Shown here piece after piece: positions 1-6,933 of a DNA stretch of 21,679 nucleotides (its first letter is position 1; each line of letters starts with the position of its first letter). Source of the stretch: a virus; IMG/VR virus record IMGVR_UViG_3300036853_000374, positions 1 through 21,679 of that record, one strand, 5' to 3'. The notes beneath the pieces are model-generated. The model did no database searches. It was not told where the DNA came from and saw only the letters and a list, made by a program, of their open reading frames with translations. The translations under genes and the position numbers were made by a program.

Positions 1-775
1 GCGTCCGGGTCCCGGCGTAGAGGCCCGCCACACTCCCCGGCGCGATCGCCGCCAGCGTCACGGCGCCCGTGCCGGCGAGCCGGACGACTTCCGTCAACAC
101 ACTCGGCGTCGCATCCGTCGCGACACTGAAGGTCATGACCGTCGGCACCCGCGTCGCGGCAATCGTCCCCGTCGAGACGACGTCGATCGATCCGGACTGG
201 AGGAAATTCGCGGAGTCGTAGCCGCTGAACCGCACGCGGCCGAGTACATCCCCGGTGACGACCGTCGTCGGCGCCGCTTCCGTCCCGCGCGCCTTCCGGA
301 GATGCAGCCGCGCACTGACCGTATCCGTCGAGAACTGCGCGGACATCAACCCGCGCGGATCCGAGGCCGACGTGGAGACGAAATACCCTTCGACGCCCGC
401 GGGCGGACTGACGCCGCCGACTTTCAACGTGGTGAGCGCGCCGATCGTGGTGAGGGTGGTCGATCCCCCCCACGTCGAGAGCGCCGTATTCTCCACACTC
501 CCCAAGCCCACATCGGCTTTCGTGACGGTGACATCCGCCGAGAGGGCGTGGCCGTTGACCGTGCGGGTGGTGACGACCAAGCCCGAGAGATCGACACTGG
601 TCGGCGTCGTCCAGGCGGCGCCCGTCGGGGAGGCTGCACTCCGGGTCACGATCTGCCCGTCAGTCCCGCCGCTGAACAGCCGGGCGGCATTCCACGCACT
701 CGGTTGGAGCTTGGTCAGGTCCGGCCCATCCAGGTAGGGCGAGACAAACGCCGGTTTCAGGAGGACGTCGGCCAT
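1..775 (-). CDS. Tail fibre-like protein, C-terminal part off the left edge
   Basis: The frame is open from the ATG at 775 to the window edge, giving at least 258 residues with no stop. It reads MADVLLKPAFVSPYLDGPDL at the start. Around residues 85-105 it has the segment VTVTKADVGLGSVENTALST, which matches the repeat typical of phage tail fibre and tail collar proteins (NGHxLSADVTVTKADVGLGNV). The rest is Thr/Ser/Val/Gly-rich and looks like beta-structured fibre. The start codon overlaps the stop of the head-closure gene by one base (TGATG), so it is the next gene of the late operon. Its likely role is host recognition or an exposed virion appendage. Finding a fibre-like gene directly after head closure, before tail tube genes, is unusual but not unique. 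The C-terminal half is not visible, so an endosialidase-type chaperone domain cannot be checked. Confidence 0.75.
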   Translation of the reverse strand, partial: MADVLLKPAFVSPYLDGPDLTKLQPSAWNAARLFSGGTDGQIVTRSAASPTGAAWTTPTSVDLSGLVVTTRTVNGHALSADVTVTKADVGLGSVENTALSTWGGSTTLTTIGALTTLKVGGVSPPAGVEGYFVSTSASDPRGLMSAQFSTDTVSARLHLRKARGTEAAPTTVVTGDVLGRVRFSGYDSANFLQSGSIDVVSTGTIAATRVPTVMTFSVATDATPSVLTEVVRLAGTGAVTLAAIAPGSVAGLYAGTRT

Positions 776-1209
776 CAGAACGTCCCTGCCTGCACCCACG
801 CGGGATTGGTGGACAGCCAGCCGGGCTGCATCCAGGCGTGATCGTTGACGAGGTCGGCGCCGAGCAGCTCGACAACCACGAGCTCCATCTCAACGCGCCG
901 TTCGTCGGGACTCCCGCCGCCGGTCACGTTGAACACCCGGCCCCGGTAGATCAGGCGCGTCTGCACCCCGACCTGCGGATGGAACGGGCCCTTGACGATG
1001 TGCGTCGCGGTGGCGAGCACGGTGCCCGCGGCGATCCGCTCGAGCTCGCGCGCCGTCGCCGGGCTGATCGACAGGAACAGATGCGCGGGATCGCAGTCGG
1101 TCCACGCCGTTGTGAACCCGCCTTCGCTGTCGGGGATCGCGGGGCCGGGATTCTGGAGTTGGGTCCAGCAGTGCCGTTCGGCGATGGACGTCCGGTTGAG
1201 CCCGATCAT
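775..1209 (-). CDS. Phage head closure / head-tail joining protein
   Basis: A 144-residue protein starting at the ATG at 1209, inside the end of the connector gene (stop at 1206). It resembles the SPP1 gp16-type head-tail joining family (Phage_H_T_join). In the C-terminal half it has the usual pattern: a block like THIVKGPFHPQVGVQTRLIY, then RGRVFNVTG, then a DERR segment and a hydrophobic strand ending in E. Proteins of this family seal the portal/connector channel and form the tail attachment surface. Its position after the gp6-like connector is the standard order. The longer open frame back to 1440 overlaps the connector in another frame and lacks protein-like sequence, so the ATG at 1209 is preferred. 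Confidence 0.75.
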   Translation of the reverse strand: MIGLNRTSIAERHCWTQLQNPGPAIPDSEGGFTTAWTDCDPAHLFLSISPATARELERIAAGTVLATATHIVKGPFHPQVGVQTRLIYRGRVFNVTGGGSPDERRVEMELVVVELLGADLVNDHAWMQPGWLSTNPAWVQAGTF

Positions 1210-1853
1210 GCGACGACCACCGGGACATAGCTGGCGATCGCGGCCTCGTACCCTTCCGGCGTCGTCGTGATGATGGTGCCGACCGTCGTGAGGTCCCGGC
1301 CCACTGTCGCGTAGTGCGCCGTCAACAGCCCCACCGCGTGCACCAGGAGCGGCGCGTCCGCCGTCAGGAGCTCCACCGTCGCCCACCCGGCCACAATCCG
1401 CAGCACATACGGCTGGAACGGCGCCAGGTCGGTGGGCCACGCGCCCGTGAGGGCCAAGCCGATTCGCGCGCTGGCGAGATCGACGACGTAGATCGCCGGA
1501 TCGAGGACATGCGGCACGCCCGCACTATCCGTAGAGGTGATCGAGGTGAGCGCCTGCAGCGGCTTCGACAACGCCGGCAAGGTCAAAATCCCGCGCACGG
1601 CGTCCAGGTAGATGTCGCGCGTCTGTTCGGGCAAGGCGAGGCCGGTATCCTGCTCGACTTTCGATCGCGCGGCGGCAATGAACCCGCGCATCAAGTCATC
1701 CCGCGGATCGCCGTCGGCCCACTCCAGCCCGGCGCGGAGCTTCCCCTGCGCCACGGTGAGCGGTTCCCACGTCGGCGCGGTCACGAGCACGGAGACAGCA
1801 TGCGGGGCCGTCGCCGTGGCGTGCGCCCAGTTGTTTGGCCAGATGACACTCAC
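1206..1853 (-). CDS. Head-tail connector, gp6-like / phiE125 gp8 family
   Basis: A 215-residue protein from a GTG at 1853 that overlaps the previous stop (GTGA). The N-terminal part, APTWEPLTVAQGKLRAGLEW followed by DDLMRGFIAAARSKVEQDTG, fits the head-tail connector family (HK97 gp6-like, phiE125 gp8 subfamily): a 'PPxxEPVTLAEAK..LRV' strand, then helices that pack as a ring under the portal. The middle has LPALSKPLQALTSITSTDSAG, also typical of the family (LP..PLQSVxSIxY.D..G). It would dock to the portal and extend the DNA channel. A longer frame back to 2018 exists, but the GTGA overlap and the start of family-like sequence support 1853. No strong Shine-Dalgarno is visible (AAAGAAAAAGCC before GTG), so translational coupling is likely. 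Confidence 0.75.
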   Translation of the reverse strand: MSVIWPNNWAHATATAPHAVSVLVTAPTWEPLTVAQGKLRAGLEWADGDPRDDLMRGFIAAARSKVEQDTGLALPEQTRDIYLDAVRGILTLPALSKPLQALTSITSTDSAGVPHVLDPAIYVVDLASARIGLALTGAWPTDLAPFQPYVLRIVAGWATVELLTADAPLLVHAVGLLTAHYATVGRDLTTVGTIITTTPEGYEAAIASYVPVVVA

Positions 1854-2071
1854 GGCTTTTTCTTTGTGCGGTTGCCGCGATACGTGGCGCTCGTGAAGGA
1901 CTCGGGCGGCAGCGTCGCCTGGATGGCGTCGGCCGCGAGGGGCGGCAGCGGAACCGGGATCACCCGGGCGGCCGCCGTCGCCGGCAGCAGCTCGACGAGG
2001 ATCGGCCCGCCGCCGCAACTACAGTGCGCGGCGCCGCAGATCAGACAGGGGCCCGGGTCCTGACGGAACAT
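1850..2071 (-). CDS. Small Cys-containing protein in the head module
   Basis: A 73-residue protein that I do not recognise. An AAGG-type ribosome site lies a few bases before the ATG at 2071, and the stop overlaps the connector's GTG (GTGA). The N-terminus has a CxxC...CxC arrangement (CLICGAAHCSC, residues 9-19), which could be a small zinc knuckle. The remainder is Pro/Ala-rich and ends in a basic tail (RGNRTKKKP). It sits between a small possible virion gene and the connector, so it is cotranscribed with the late genes. It could be a minor virion component or an assembly factor. The sequence alone gives no function. Confidence 0.55.
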   Translation of the reverse strand: MFRQDPGPCLICGAAHCSCGGGPILVELLPATAAARVIPVPLPPLAADAIQATLPPESFTSATYRGNRTKKKP

Positions 2072-2078
2072 CCGACCC

Positions 2079-2441
2079 TTAGCTGATGGCCACGCCGTAC
2101 GCCGTCCCGTCGGGCACCCAGAACCCGTTGTCGGCGAACAGCGAGATGTTGCTGCCGACCTTGTTGGTGAAGGTCAGCACGTCGTCGGCCGCGTTCCCGC
2201 CGAGGCCGCCGGCCAGCGTCACGACGTGCGCGAACGCCGTGCGGCTGACGAGGGTCAGGTGCATCCCTTCCTCCGCCGCCGTCGGGATGGACAGGGTGTA
2301 GGCGCCGACGCTGGCTTTCGTCAGCGCGTGGACGCCCTCCGCGTGGGTGATGGCGCCGTCGACGAGGTTCGCGACATCCGAGTCGGCGTCGAAGCCGTAG
2401 ACGTATTGATTCCGGACCGGATCGTAGCGAGGTTGACCCAT
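2079..2441 (-). CDS. Small protein after the capsid gene, possible decoration protein
   Basis: A 120-residue protein beginning MGQPRYDPVRNQYVYGFDAD. A strong Shine-Dalgarno (AAGGAG, about 8 bases before the ATG) supports the start at 2441. The N-terminal 35 residues are polar. Residues 45-115 look like alternating beta strands with Gly turns (SIPTAAEEGMHLTLVSRTAF, VVTLAGGLGG, GFWVPDGTAYG). Its place directly downstream of the major capsid gene, with its own good ribosome site, is where head-decoration proteins and highly expressed minor head proteins are usually encoded. I do not recognise a specific family. The beta-rich segment also resembles short fibre-tip or capping domains, so a decoration role is inference. 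Confidence 0.6.
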   Translation of the reverse strand: MGQPRYDPVRNQYVYGFDADSDVANLVDGAITHAEGVHALTKASVGAYTLSIPTAAEEGMHLTLVSRTAFAHVVTLAGGLGGNAADDVLTFTNKVGSNISLFADNGFWVPDGTAYGVAIS

Positions 2442-2507
2442 CTCACGTCTCCTTGAAAGAACGGACCGACCCGCCGATCGGCGCGACCGGCGGGTCGATC
2501 ACCCCTG

Positions 2508-3785
2508 CTAGGCCAAACCCGTGACCTTGCCAAAAGCCGCTTCTCGGTATACCGCCAAGGCCAATCTTTCTTCGGCCCTGATGGCGACCAGGTTGTTGAT
2601 GAAGAACGACGCGTGACTGTTGCTCGACTCGACGCGCATCCCGCCGCGGCGGAAAATTTGCGCGCAGGACCGGAAGGCCCCCACGAGCGCCGAGTTCGCC
2701 ACTTCCGACGGCGTGACGGCGACCGGCAGGCCCCAGAGCTGCGTCGGCTGCGCCGGCGCCCACGGGCCGGTGCCCAGATAGTTGCCCGCGGCGTTCTTGG
2801 TGAGCTGAATCGTCTGCCAGTTGATCGGATTCATCACGATGCCGTCGGGCATGATGAACACCGTCGTCGAGATCGCCGTGATCTGTTTGAAGATCGCGTC
2901 GGCGTTGCTGTCGGCGCCGCGCGCGACGGCGGCCGAGAGCCCCGGCAGCGTGTTCAAGCCGAGCAGATGCGGCGCGACGCCGGATCCGTTGAGGAGCTCG
3001 TCCTCTTCAACCAGGTCCACGCCCAGGCGCAACCGCGCGTCGATGATCGAGGCGGTCTGCGCGAAGTCCTCGAGCATTTCCTCGGTGACCGGGATCCAGT
3101 GCGCGATCTTCTGCACGGCACTCGTGGCCGCGGCGAAGACCAGCGTCGATTCCGGTTTGAGCCCGCCTTCGAGCACCGCCGCGGCGGCGTTCGTGAAGGT
3201 CGTTTCCTTCATGTACGAGATGAGATTGCTCGTCGTGGTGCCGGGCGCGATCAGATCGGCGACCACCAACCGCTTGAAGAGCAGCGGCACGATGCCCGGC
3301 TGGTAGTCCGGGAGCACTAGCGGGCCGGCCGATCCGGCCGCCTCACTGACGGTCGTCGCGTGCAGCTCAACGCTGGGGGACAACGAGCCCTGTCGACGGT
3401 GCAGGCCCTCCTTGATCCAGGCGCGGTACGTCGGATCGGCGATGAACTGCTGGCCGAGCGAGCGGAGCTCGCGGACTTCACGGGCCCGGTTCCCCTCGGC
3501 CGCGGCCTGGTGCATCCCGCCGGTCAGGCGTTCGATCTCGGCCATCAGGTTCGTATCGCCCTGCTTGGCGTCGATCTGGGTCTTGATGGCGCGGCCCTCG
3601 GCGGCCAGCGCCTCGAGCTCGGCCCGCTCCTCGGGGGTCCATTCCCGCCCGAGGACGGCCGGCGCGGTCGCGCTGGCCGGGGTGACGACGTGCTCGGCGG
3701 CCGCGTGCATCACGGCCTCCAGCTTGGTTTTCAACTTGGCGGCGATCGCGTCTTTGTCGGCGGTGAGCTGCGCGAGACTTTTCAT
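2508..3785 (-). CDS. Major capsid protein, HK97 fold
   Basis: A 425-residue phage major capsid protein (HK97 family). The ATG at 3785 begins MKSLAQLTADK, with AGGA about 10 bases upstream. Residues 1-115 are charged and helical (AELEALAAEGRAIKTQIDAK and flanking heptads) and fit the scaffold-like delta domain removed by the prohead protease. From about residue 130 (SEAAGSAGPLVLPDYQPGIV) the sequence follows the HK97 mature-domain pattern: the N-arm, a KRLVVADLIAPGTTTSNLIS segment, an E-loop-like stretch (ETTFTNAAAAVLEGGLKPES), the P-domain helix with VTEEMLEDFAQTASIIDARL, and a C-terminal FFINNLVAIRAEERLALAVY strand pair. The length is normal for the family. The S49 protease and portal lie immediately upstream. 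The longer frame to 4877 is antisense noise across the protease gene. Confidence 0.93.
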   Translation of the reverse strand: MKSLAQLTADKDAIAAKLKTKLEAVMHAAAEHVVTPASATAPAVLGREWTPEERAELEALAAEGRAIKTQIDAKQGDTNLMAEIERLTGGMHQAAAEGNRAREVRELRSLGQQFIADPTYRAWIKEGLHRRQGSLSPSVELHATTVSEAAGSAGPLVLPDYQPGIVPLLFKRLVVADLIAPGTTTSNLISYMKETTFTNAAAAVLEGGLKPESTLVFAAATSAVQKIAHWIPVTEEMLEDFAQTASIIDARLRLGVDLVEEDELLNGSGVAPHLLGLNTLPGLSAAVARGADSNADAIFKQITAISTTVFIMPDGIVMNPINWQTIQLTKNAAGNYLGTGPWAPAQPTQLWGLPVAVTPSEVANSALVGAFRSCAQIFRRGGMRVESSNSHASFFINNLVAIRAEERLALAVYREAAFGKVTGLA

Positions 3786-3799
3786 GACGGGGATCCTGT

Positions 3800-4798
3800 T
3801 TACGTGTCGAGTTCGATCAAGAGGCCCTCGAGGACGTTCCGGAGGGCGCGATCCGACGACCGATCCTGGCTGGTGGCCCGGGCGGGCTCCTGCAGCGTGT
3901 CGGGGGCCGGCAGCGAGAAGACGGTTTGCGCCGCGCGGTGATCGGCGGCGTCCGGGGAATCGGTGAGCACGCGCAGCAACGTGTCGTCGAGCGTCGCGAC
4001 CCGGTCGATCATGCCGAGCGCCTGCGCTTCCGCGGCGCCGTAGACGTGCGCTTTCCAGTCCTTCGTGACGCGATCGGCGGTCATGCCCTTCCCGCGCCCG
4101 TTCACGACGGTCGCGACGAACTGGTCGTACGCCTGGTTGACCAACGCCTGGATCCGGGCCTGTCCGGATTCGCTCAACGGTTCCGAATCGTTGCCGTCGA
4201 CCTTGCCCTCGCCGGCGGAGATGAACGTCCGCTTGACGCCGAGCTTCTCGAGCTGGGCCGACAGGTCGTCGTGGATGCCGTAGGTCCCGATGCCCCCGAC
4301 GTGCGCCGAGGGCGACGCCACGATCTCCGTCGCGGCCGCCGACAACTGATACGCCGCCGAGCCCATCGTGTACTGCGCGACCGCGATCACCGGTTTCTTC
4401 GCGCGCGCTTTCATCACTTCGGCCGCGAACTCGGCATTGCCCGCGACGCTGCCGCCTGGCGAATTCACGTCGAACACGATGGTGCGGACGGTCTTGTCGT
4501 TGACGGCGTCGCGGAGCTGCGTGGTGAGCTGCTCGTACGAGGTGCCGCCGGACATCCGGCTGAACATGTTCATGCGCGGCGCGAGCACGCCGTAGATCGG
4601 CAGCACGGCCACACTCCCCACGCGCGGCTGCGGCAGGTTCTTGCGATCGACCAGCGCGGCCTGGATCTGCGCCTGGTCCAGCTCGACGCCCGCGATCCGA
4701 TGGGCGAGAATGCCGGCGATGATGCTCAGCATCTCGGGCAGGACGGCCCAGGGATGCGAGATCGCGAAGCTCAACACGTGGTCGTAGTGGCGGCTCAT
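3800..4798 (-). CDS. Prohead maturation protease, S49 (SppA/ClpP-fold) family
   Basis: A 332-residue S49-family serine peptidase. It starts at the ATG at 4798, which overlaps the portal stop (ATGA). Residues 62-75 form the first strand (SVAVLPIYGVLAP). Residues 107-118 have the oxyanion-hole motif (IVFDVNSPGGSV). The nucleophile is most likely S147 in TMGSAAYQLSAAA, followed by the family sequence EIVASPSAHVGGIGTYG. K199 in SAGEGKVDGNDSEPL is the likely general-base lysine. In phages these enzymes replace the HK97 gp4-type protease and cleave the capsid delta domain during head maturation. The order portal-protease-capsid supports this. The roughly 70 C-terminal residues after LLRVLTDSPDA are polar and could bind capsid or act as a cleavable tail. 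Confidence 0.9.
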   Translation of the reverse strand: MSRHYDHVLSFAISHPWAVLPEMLSIIAGILAHRIAGVELDQAQIQAALVDRKNLPQPRVGSVAVLPIYGVLAPRMNMFSRMSGGTSYEQLTTQLRDAVNDKTVRTIVFDVNSPGGSVAGNAEFAAEVMKARAKKPVIAVAQYTMGSAAYQLSAAATEIVASPSAHVGGIGTYGIHDDLSAQLEKLGVKRTFISAGEGKVDGNDSEPLSESGQARIQALVNQAYDQFVATVVNGRGKGMTADRVTKDWKAHVYGAAEAQALGMIDRVATLDDTLLRVLTDSPDAADHRAAQTVFSLPAPDTLQEPARATSQDRSSDRALRNVLEGLLIELDT

Positions 4799-6270
4799 GC
4801 AGCGTCCTCCGCGTCGAGTTCGGTGAACAGCGCGGTGGTGGCCTCGCCCGCGAGCCGACGCGCGTCGGCCGCGCCACAGATCGGCGTTAAGTCCGCCGTG
4901 AGCTCGCGTGTCCACCGGTCGGCCTGCGCGAAGAACGCCGAAGAGCGCTCCGCTGCGGGCAGCTTCATCAGACGGGCGGTTTGGCGTGCGCGATGCGCCT
5001 GCAGGATGGGCGCGACGGTGGTCGCCTCGGCCGGCGCGTCCGGCTTGGTCATCATCGGCGCCGGGGTGGCGCCCGGATGCACGGATGCATCCGACGGCCC
5101 GCCCTGCTGCGGGGCCACGGTATCGAGCTCGGCGTCATCGATCCGCGGCAGGTTGTCGAGCGCGCGGCCTTCGTTCACCGTCCGCCACGGCCGCCCGATC
5201 GAGATTTGCATCGAACTCGCGCGCTCTTCCGGCGTGCCGGCGAGTTTCTTGTCGATGTTGAACTCGACGTAGACGTCGGCTTGGTCCTCGCACTCGACGA
5301 GGATCTGCCGCTGGAATTCCTGGCGGAGCATCTCGAACCACGGGCCTAGGCAGTCCTGGTACAGGTTCTTATGCTGTTCTTTGATATTGCTGAAGGTGGC
5401 GTGGTCCAAGATGCCCACAAACGGTTGCGGGATCTGGTAGACGGCCGCGCAGACTTCCCGTCGGAGCTTGCCGCCGATCGTGTATTCGGAATCCTTCGCG
5501 GAAAACGACCCGGCTTTGAAGGTCCATCCGGGCTCGAGGAGGGCCACCTGGCCGCCGGCCGAGCCCGTGTAGCGCGCCTGCCACTGCTCGCGCCAGGCGT
5601 TTTTCTGCTCGGGCGTCCATTTGTCGGTCGGGCCGCCGGGCGTCCGTTCGATCACGCCTTCGTGCCGCGCCGCGTTGCGCCAGAAGCCTTCCCGATGGCT
5701 GCCGGCCGCGTCTTCTTCCGCGAGAATGCGGCGCAAGGTCTCGAGCGGCGAGATGCCCCCGGCGTAGCCCGCGAAGTACACGATCTCGGAGGGATCGAAG
5801 TGTTTCTCCCGCCCGTTCACGGTCCAGAGAAACCCGGTCGGCAACAGCCCGCCCTCGACGGTCATCTCGGCCGCCGGCAGCCGCACGAGCCCGATCGCGT
5901 CGCGGTGCGCCGCGTCGAGGTACCGCACCTTCACCCAGAACGCGCGGTCGTAGATCCCCATGTCGGTGATCAGCGCTTCGACCAGCCGGTAGCGGGTCGT
6001 CGCGGGGTTCGGATGGCCCAGCCAGGTGGCCAGATCATGATCGGCGAGGCGCACGCGGTCGGTATCCGACACGCGGCGGAAGACTTGCGGGGCGACATCG
6101 GCGATGTTGCGCGCGAGAAAGTCGATACAAATGCGAACGTTGGGCTGGGTTTTGAACAGATCGAAGTACGTATGGCGGTAGTCGTAGAGCTGGACCGACC
6201 CGCCCGCGGACGCCCAGCGCGGCTGGGGCGTCGTCAGGGCCTGCAGCCCCTCGAACGTGCGGACGATCAC
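4795..6270 (-). CDS. Portal protein, HK97-type
   Basis: A 491-residue phage portal protein from a GTG at 6270 that overlaps the preceding stop (GTGA), with AGGTGG just upstream. It begins IVRTFEGLQ. Residues about 45-75 contain the stem pattern FKTQPNVRICIDFLARNIAD found in HK97-like portals (V..ci..iA..iA..p). Later come YGIYDRAFWVKVRY-like clip strands, the conserved GISPLETLRRIL motif, and the crown helix segment VCAAVYQIPQPFVGILDHAT followed by NIKEQHKNLYQDCLGPWFEM. The twelve-fold ring sits at one capsid vertex, docks terminase and passes DNA. The last 80 residues are Pro/Ala/Asp-rich (PQQGGPSDASVHPGATPAP) and look unstructured, which is common. The open frame continues upstream to 6507, but that part overlaps a small gene and is not portal-like. 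Confidence 0.9.
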   Translation of the reverse strand: MIVRTFEGLQALTTPQPRWASAGGSVQLYDYRHTYFDLFKTQPNVRICIDFLARNIADVAPQVFRRVSDTDRVRLADHDLATWLGHPNPATTRYRLVEALITDMGIYDRAFWVKVRYLDAAHRDAIGLVRLPAAEMTVEGGLLPTGFLWTVNGREKHFDPSEIVYFAGYAGGISPLETLRRILAEEDAAGSHREGFWRNAARHEGVIERTPGGPTDKWTPEQKNAWREQWQARYTGSAGGQVALLEPGWTFKAGSFSAKDSEYTIGGKLRREVCAAVYQIPQPFVGILDHATFSNIKEQHKNLYQDCLGPWFEMLRQEFQRQILVECEDQADVYVEFNIDKKLAGTPEERASSMQISIGRPWRTVNEGRALDNLPRIDDAELDTVAPQQGGPSDASVHPGATPAPMMTKPDAPAEATTVAPILQAHRARQTARLMKLPAAERSSAFFAQADRWTRELTADLTPICGAADARRLAGEATTALFTELDAEDAA

Positions 6271-6449
6271 GGGGCCACCTGCAGGTACGCGACCGTCGAT
6301 CGATCGACGTAGACGTCGCCCGGCATCTTCACCGGCGCCTGGCCCGCTTTCAGCGCGGACGCGTCCTTGAGGATCAGCCACCGCGGCCGAGAGGCCACCA
6401 GCACGCCCTCGATCGCCTCCGATTCGGTGTGCGTGAAATTCACGAGCAC
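6267..6449 (-). CDS. Small hypothetical protein between terminase and portal
   Basis: About 60 residues from a GTG at 6449, reading VLVNFTHTESEAIEGVLVAS at the start and ending DVYVDRSTVAYLQVAP. The stop overlaps the portal start (GTGA). The pattern of short beta strands (VNFTHTESEAIEGVL, RPRWLILKDA, VYVDRSTVAYLQV) resembles the very small beta-barrel proteins often found just upstream of portal genes in HK97-like phages, but I cannot assign a family. The start is uncertain because the frame continues upstream to 6887 and no clear ribosome site is visible. 6450-6559, upstream of it, holds no other convincing gene. Confidence 0.5.
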   Translation of the reverse strand: MLVNFTHTESEAIEGVLVASRPRWLILKDASALKAGQAPVKMPGDVYVDRSTVAYLQVAP

Positions 6450-6559
6450 CCGGTGCGAGAGACACGGCGGCCGCCAGAACAAGAGCCAGCGCACACAGGT
6501 TGCCCACAATCCAGATCGAGTGTGGGGCGTCGGGCGTGGGGCCCGTGATTTGTCGATGT

Positions 6560-6748
6560 TTATTCGGCGCGCCGGGTGAGCTCGCGCCGGATGATCTCGG
6601 GGATCGTGACGTCCTTGCCTTCCGTGCGCGTGAGCCGCTGCGCCCGCCGCGCGTACGCGTCGTATTGCTTCAGCGGGAGCGTGACGCCGACTTCGATCGA
6701 GGTGTCGTCGTCGTCGACGCGGGGCCGGCCGGGATGGGTCCGCTTCAT
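6560..6748 (-). CDS. Ribbon-helix-helix-like small DNA-binding protein
   Basis: A 62-residue basic protein starting at the ATG at 6748, which overlaps the upstream stop (ATGA). After an acidic N-terminus (VDDDDTS) it has a beta strand SIEVGVTLPL, then a helix KQYDAYARRAQRLTRTEG, then a second helix VTIPEIIRRELTRR. That is the strand-helix-helix order of CopG/Arc-type ribbon-helix-helix repressors, including the '(I/V)PEIIRREL' ending. Such proteins act as dimers that insert the paired strands in the major groove. Placed inside the packaging genes, it could autoregulate late transcription or serve a packaging role. The fold call is by pattern only. Confidence 0.55.
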   Translation of the reverse strand: MKRTHPGRPRVDDDDTSIEVGVTLPLKQYDAYARRAQRLTRTEGKDVTIPEIIRRELTRRAE

Positions 6749-6933
6749 CGCTCCCGGGTCCGGAAGATCGGCAACCCGGCGGCGTCCTGTTCGCCGGCGA
6801 ACGTATACGTGGCCTCCCCAAAGCCGCCGTGCGCATAGTCGACGTATGGCATCCGGATCGACAGCCGATCGTCGTCGGGCAGGTCAATGACCTTGGTCCA
6901 GCCGGTCCGGTCGTTGATCACGCGGACCTTCAT
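6745..6933 (-). CDS. Small hypothetical protein after large terminase
   Basis: A 62-residue protein (starts MKVRVINDRTGWTKVIDLPD) whose ATG at 6933 overlaps the large terminase stop and whose own stop overlaps the next ATG. Both junctions are ATGA. It looks like an all-beta small protein: two N-terminal strands, a turn at LPDDDR, then RLSIRMPYVDYAHG and FGEATYTFAGEQ. I do not recognise it. The tight coupling to terminase and a ribbon-helix-helix gene makes it a real gene rather than a shadow. The longer frame reaching 7617 is antisense-like Arg-rich sequence over terminase. Confidence 0.6.
   Translation of the reverse strand: MKVRVINDRTGWTKVIDLPDDDRLSIRMPYVDYAHGGFGEATYTFAGEQDAAGLPIFRTRER

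Noticed and set aside
2508-4877. A 789-residue open frame covering capsid and most of the protease gene
   Set aside because: Only the last 425 residues are capsid; the rest is Arg-rich out-of-frame reading of the S49 protease gene.
3926-5272. A rightward 448-residue open frame opposite protease and portal
   Set aside because: It is the complement of two well-identified genes, a common artefact in GC-rich DNA.
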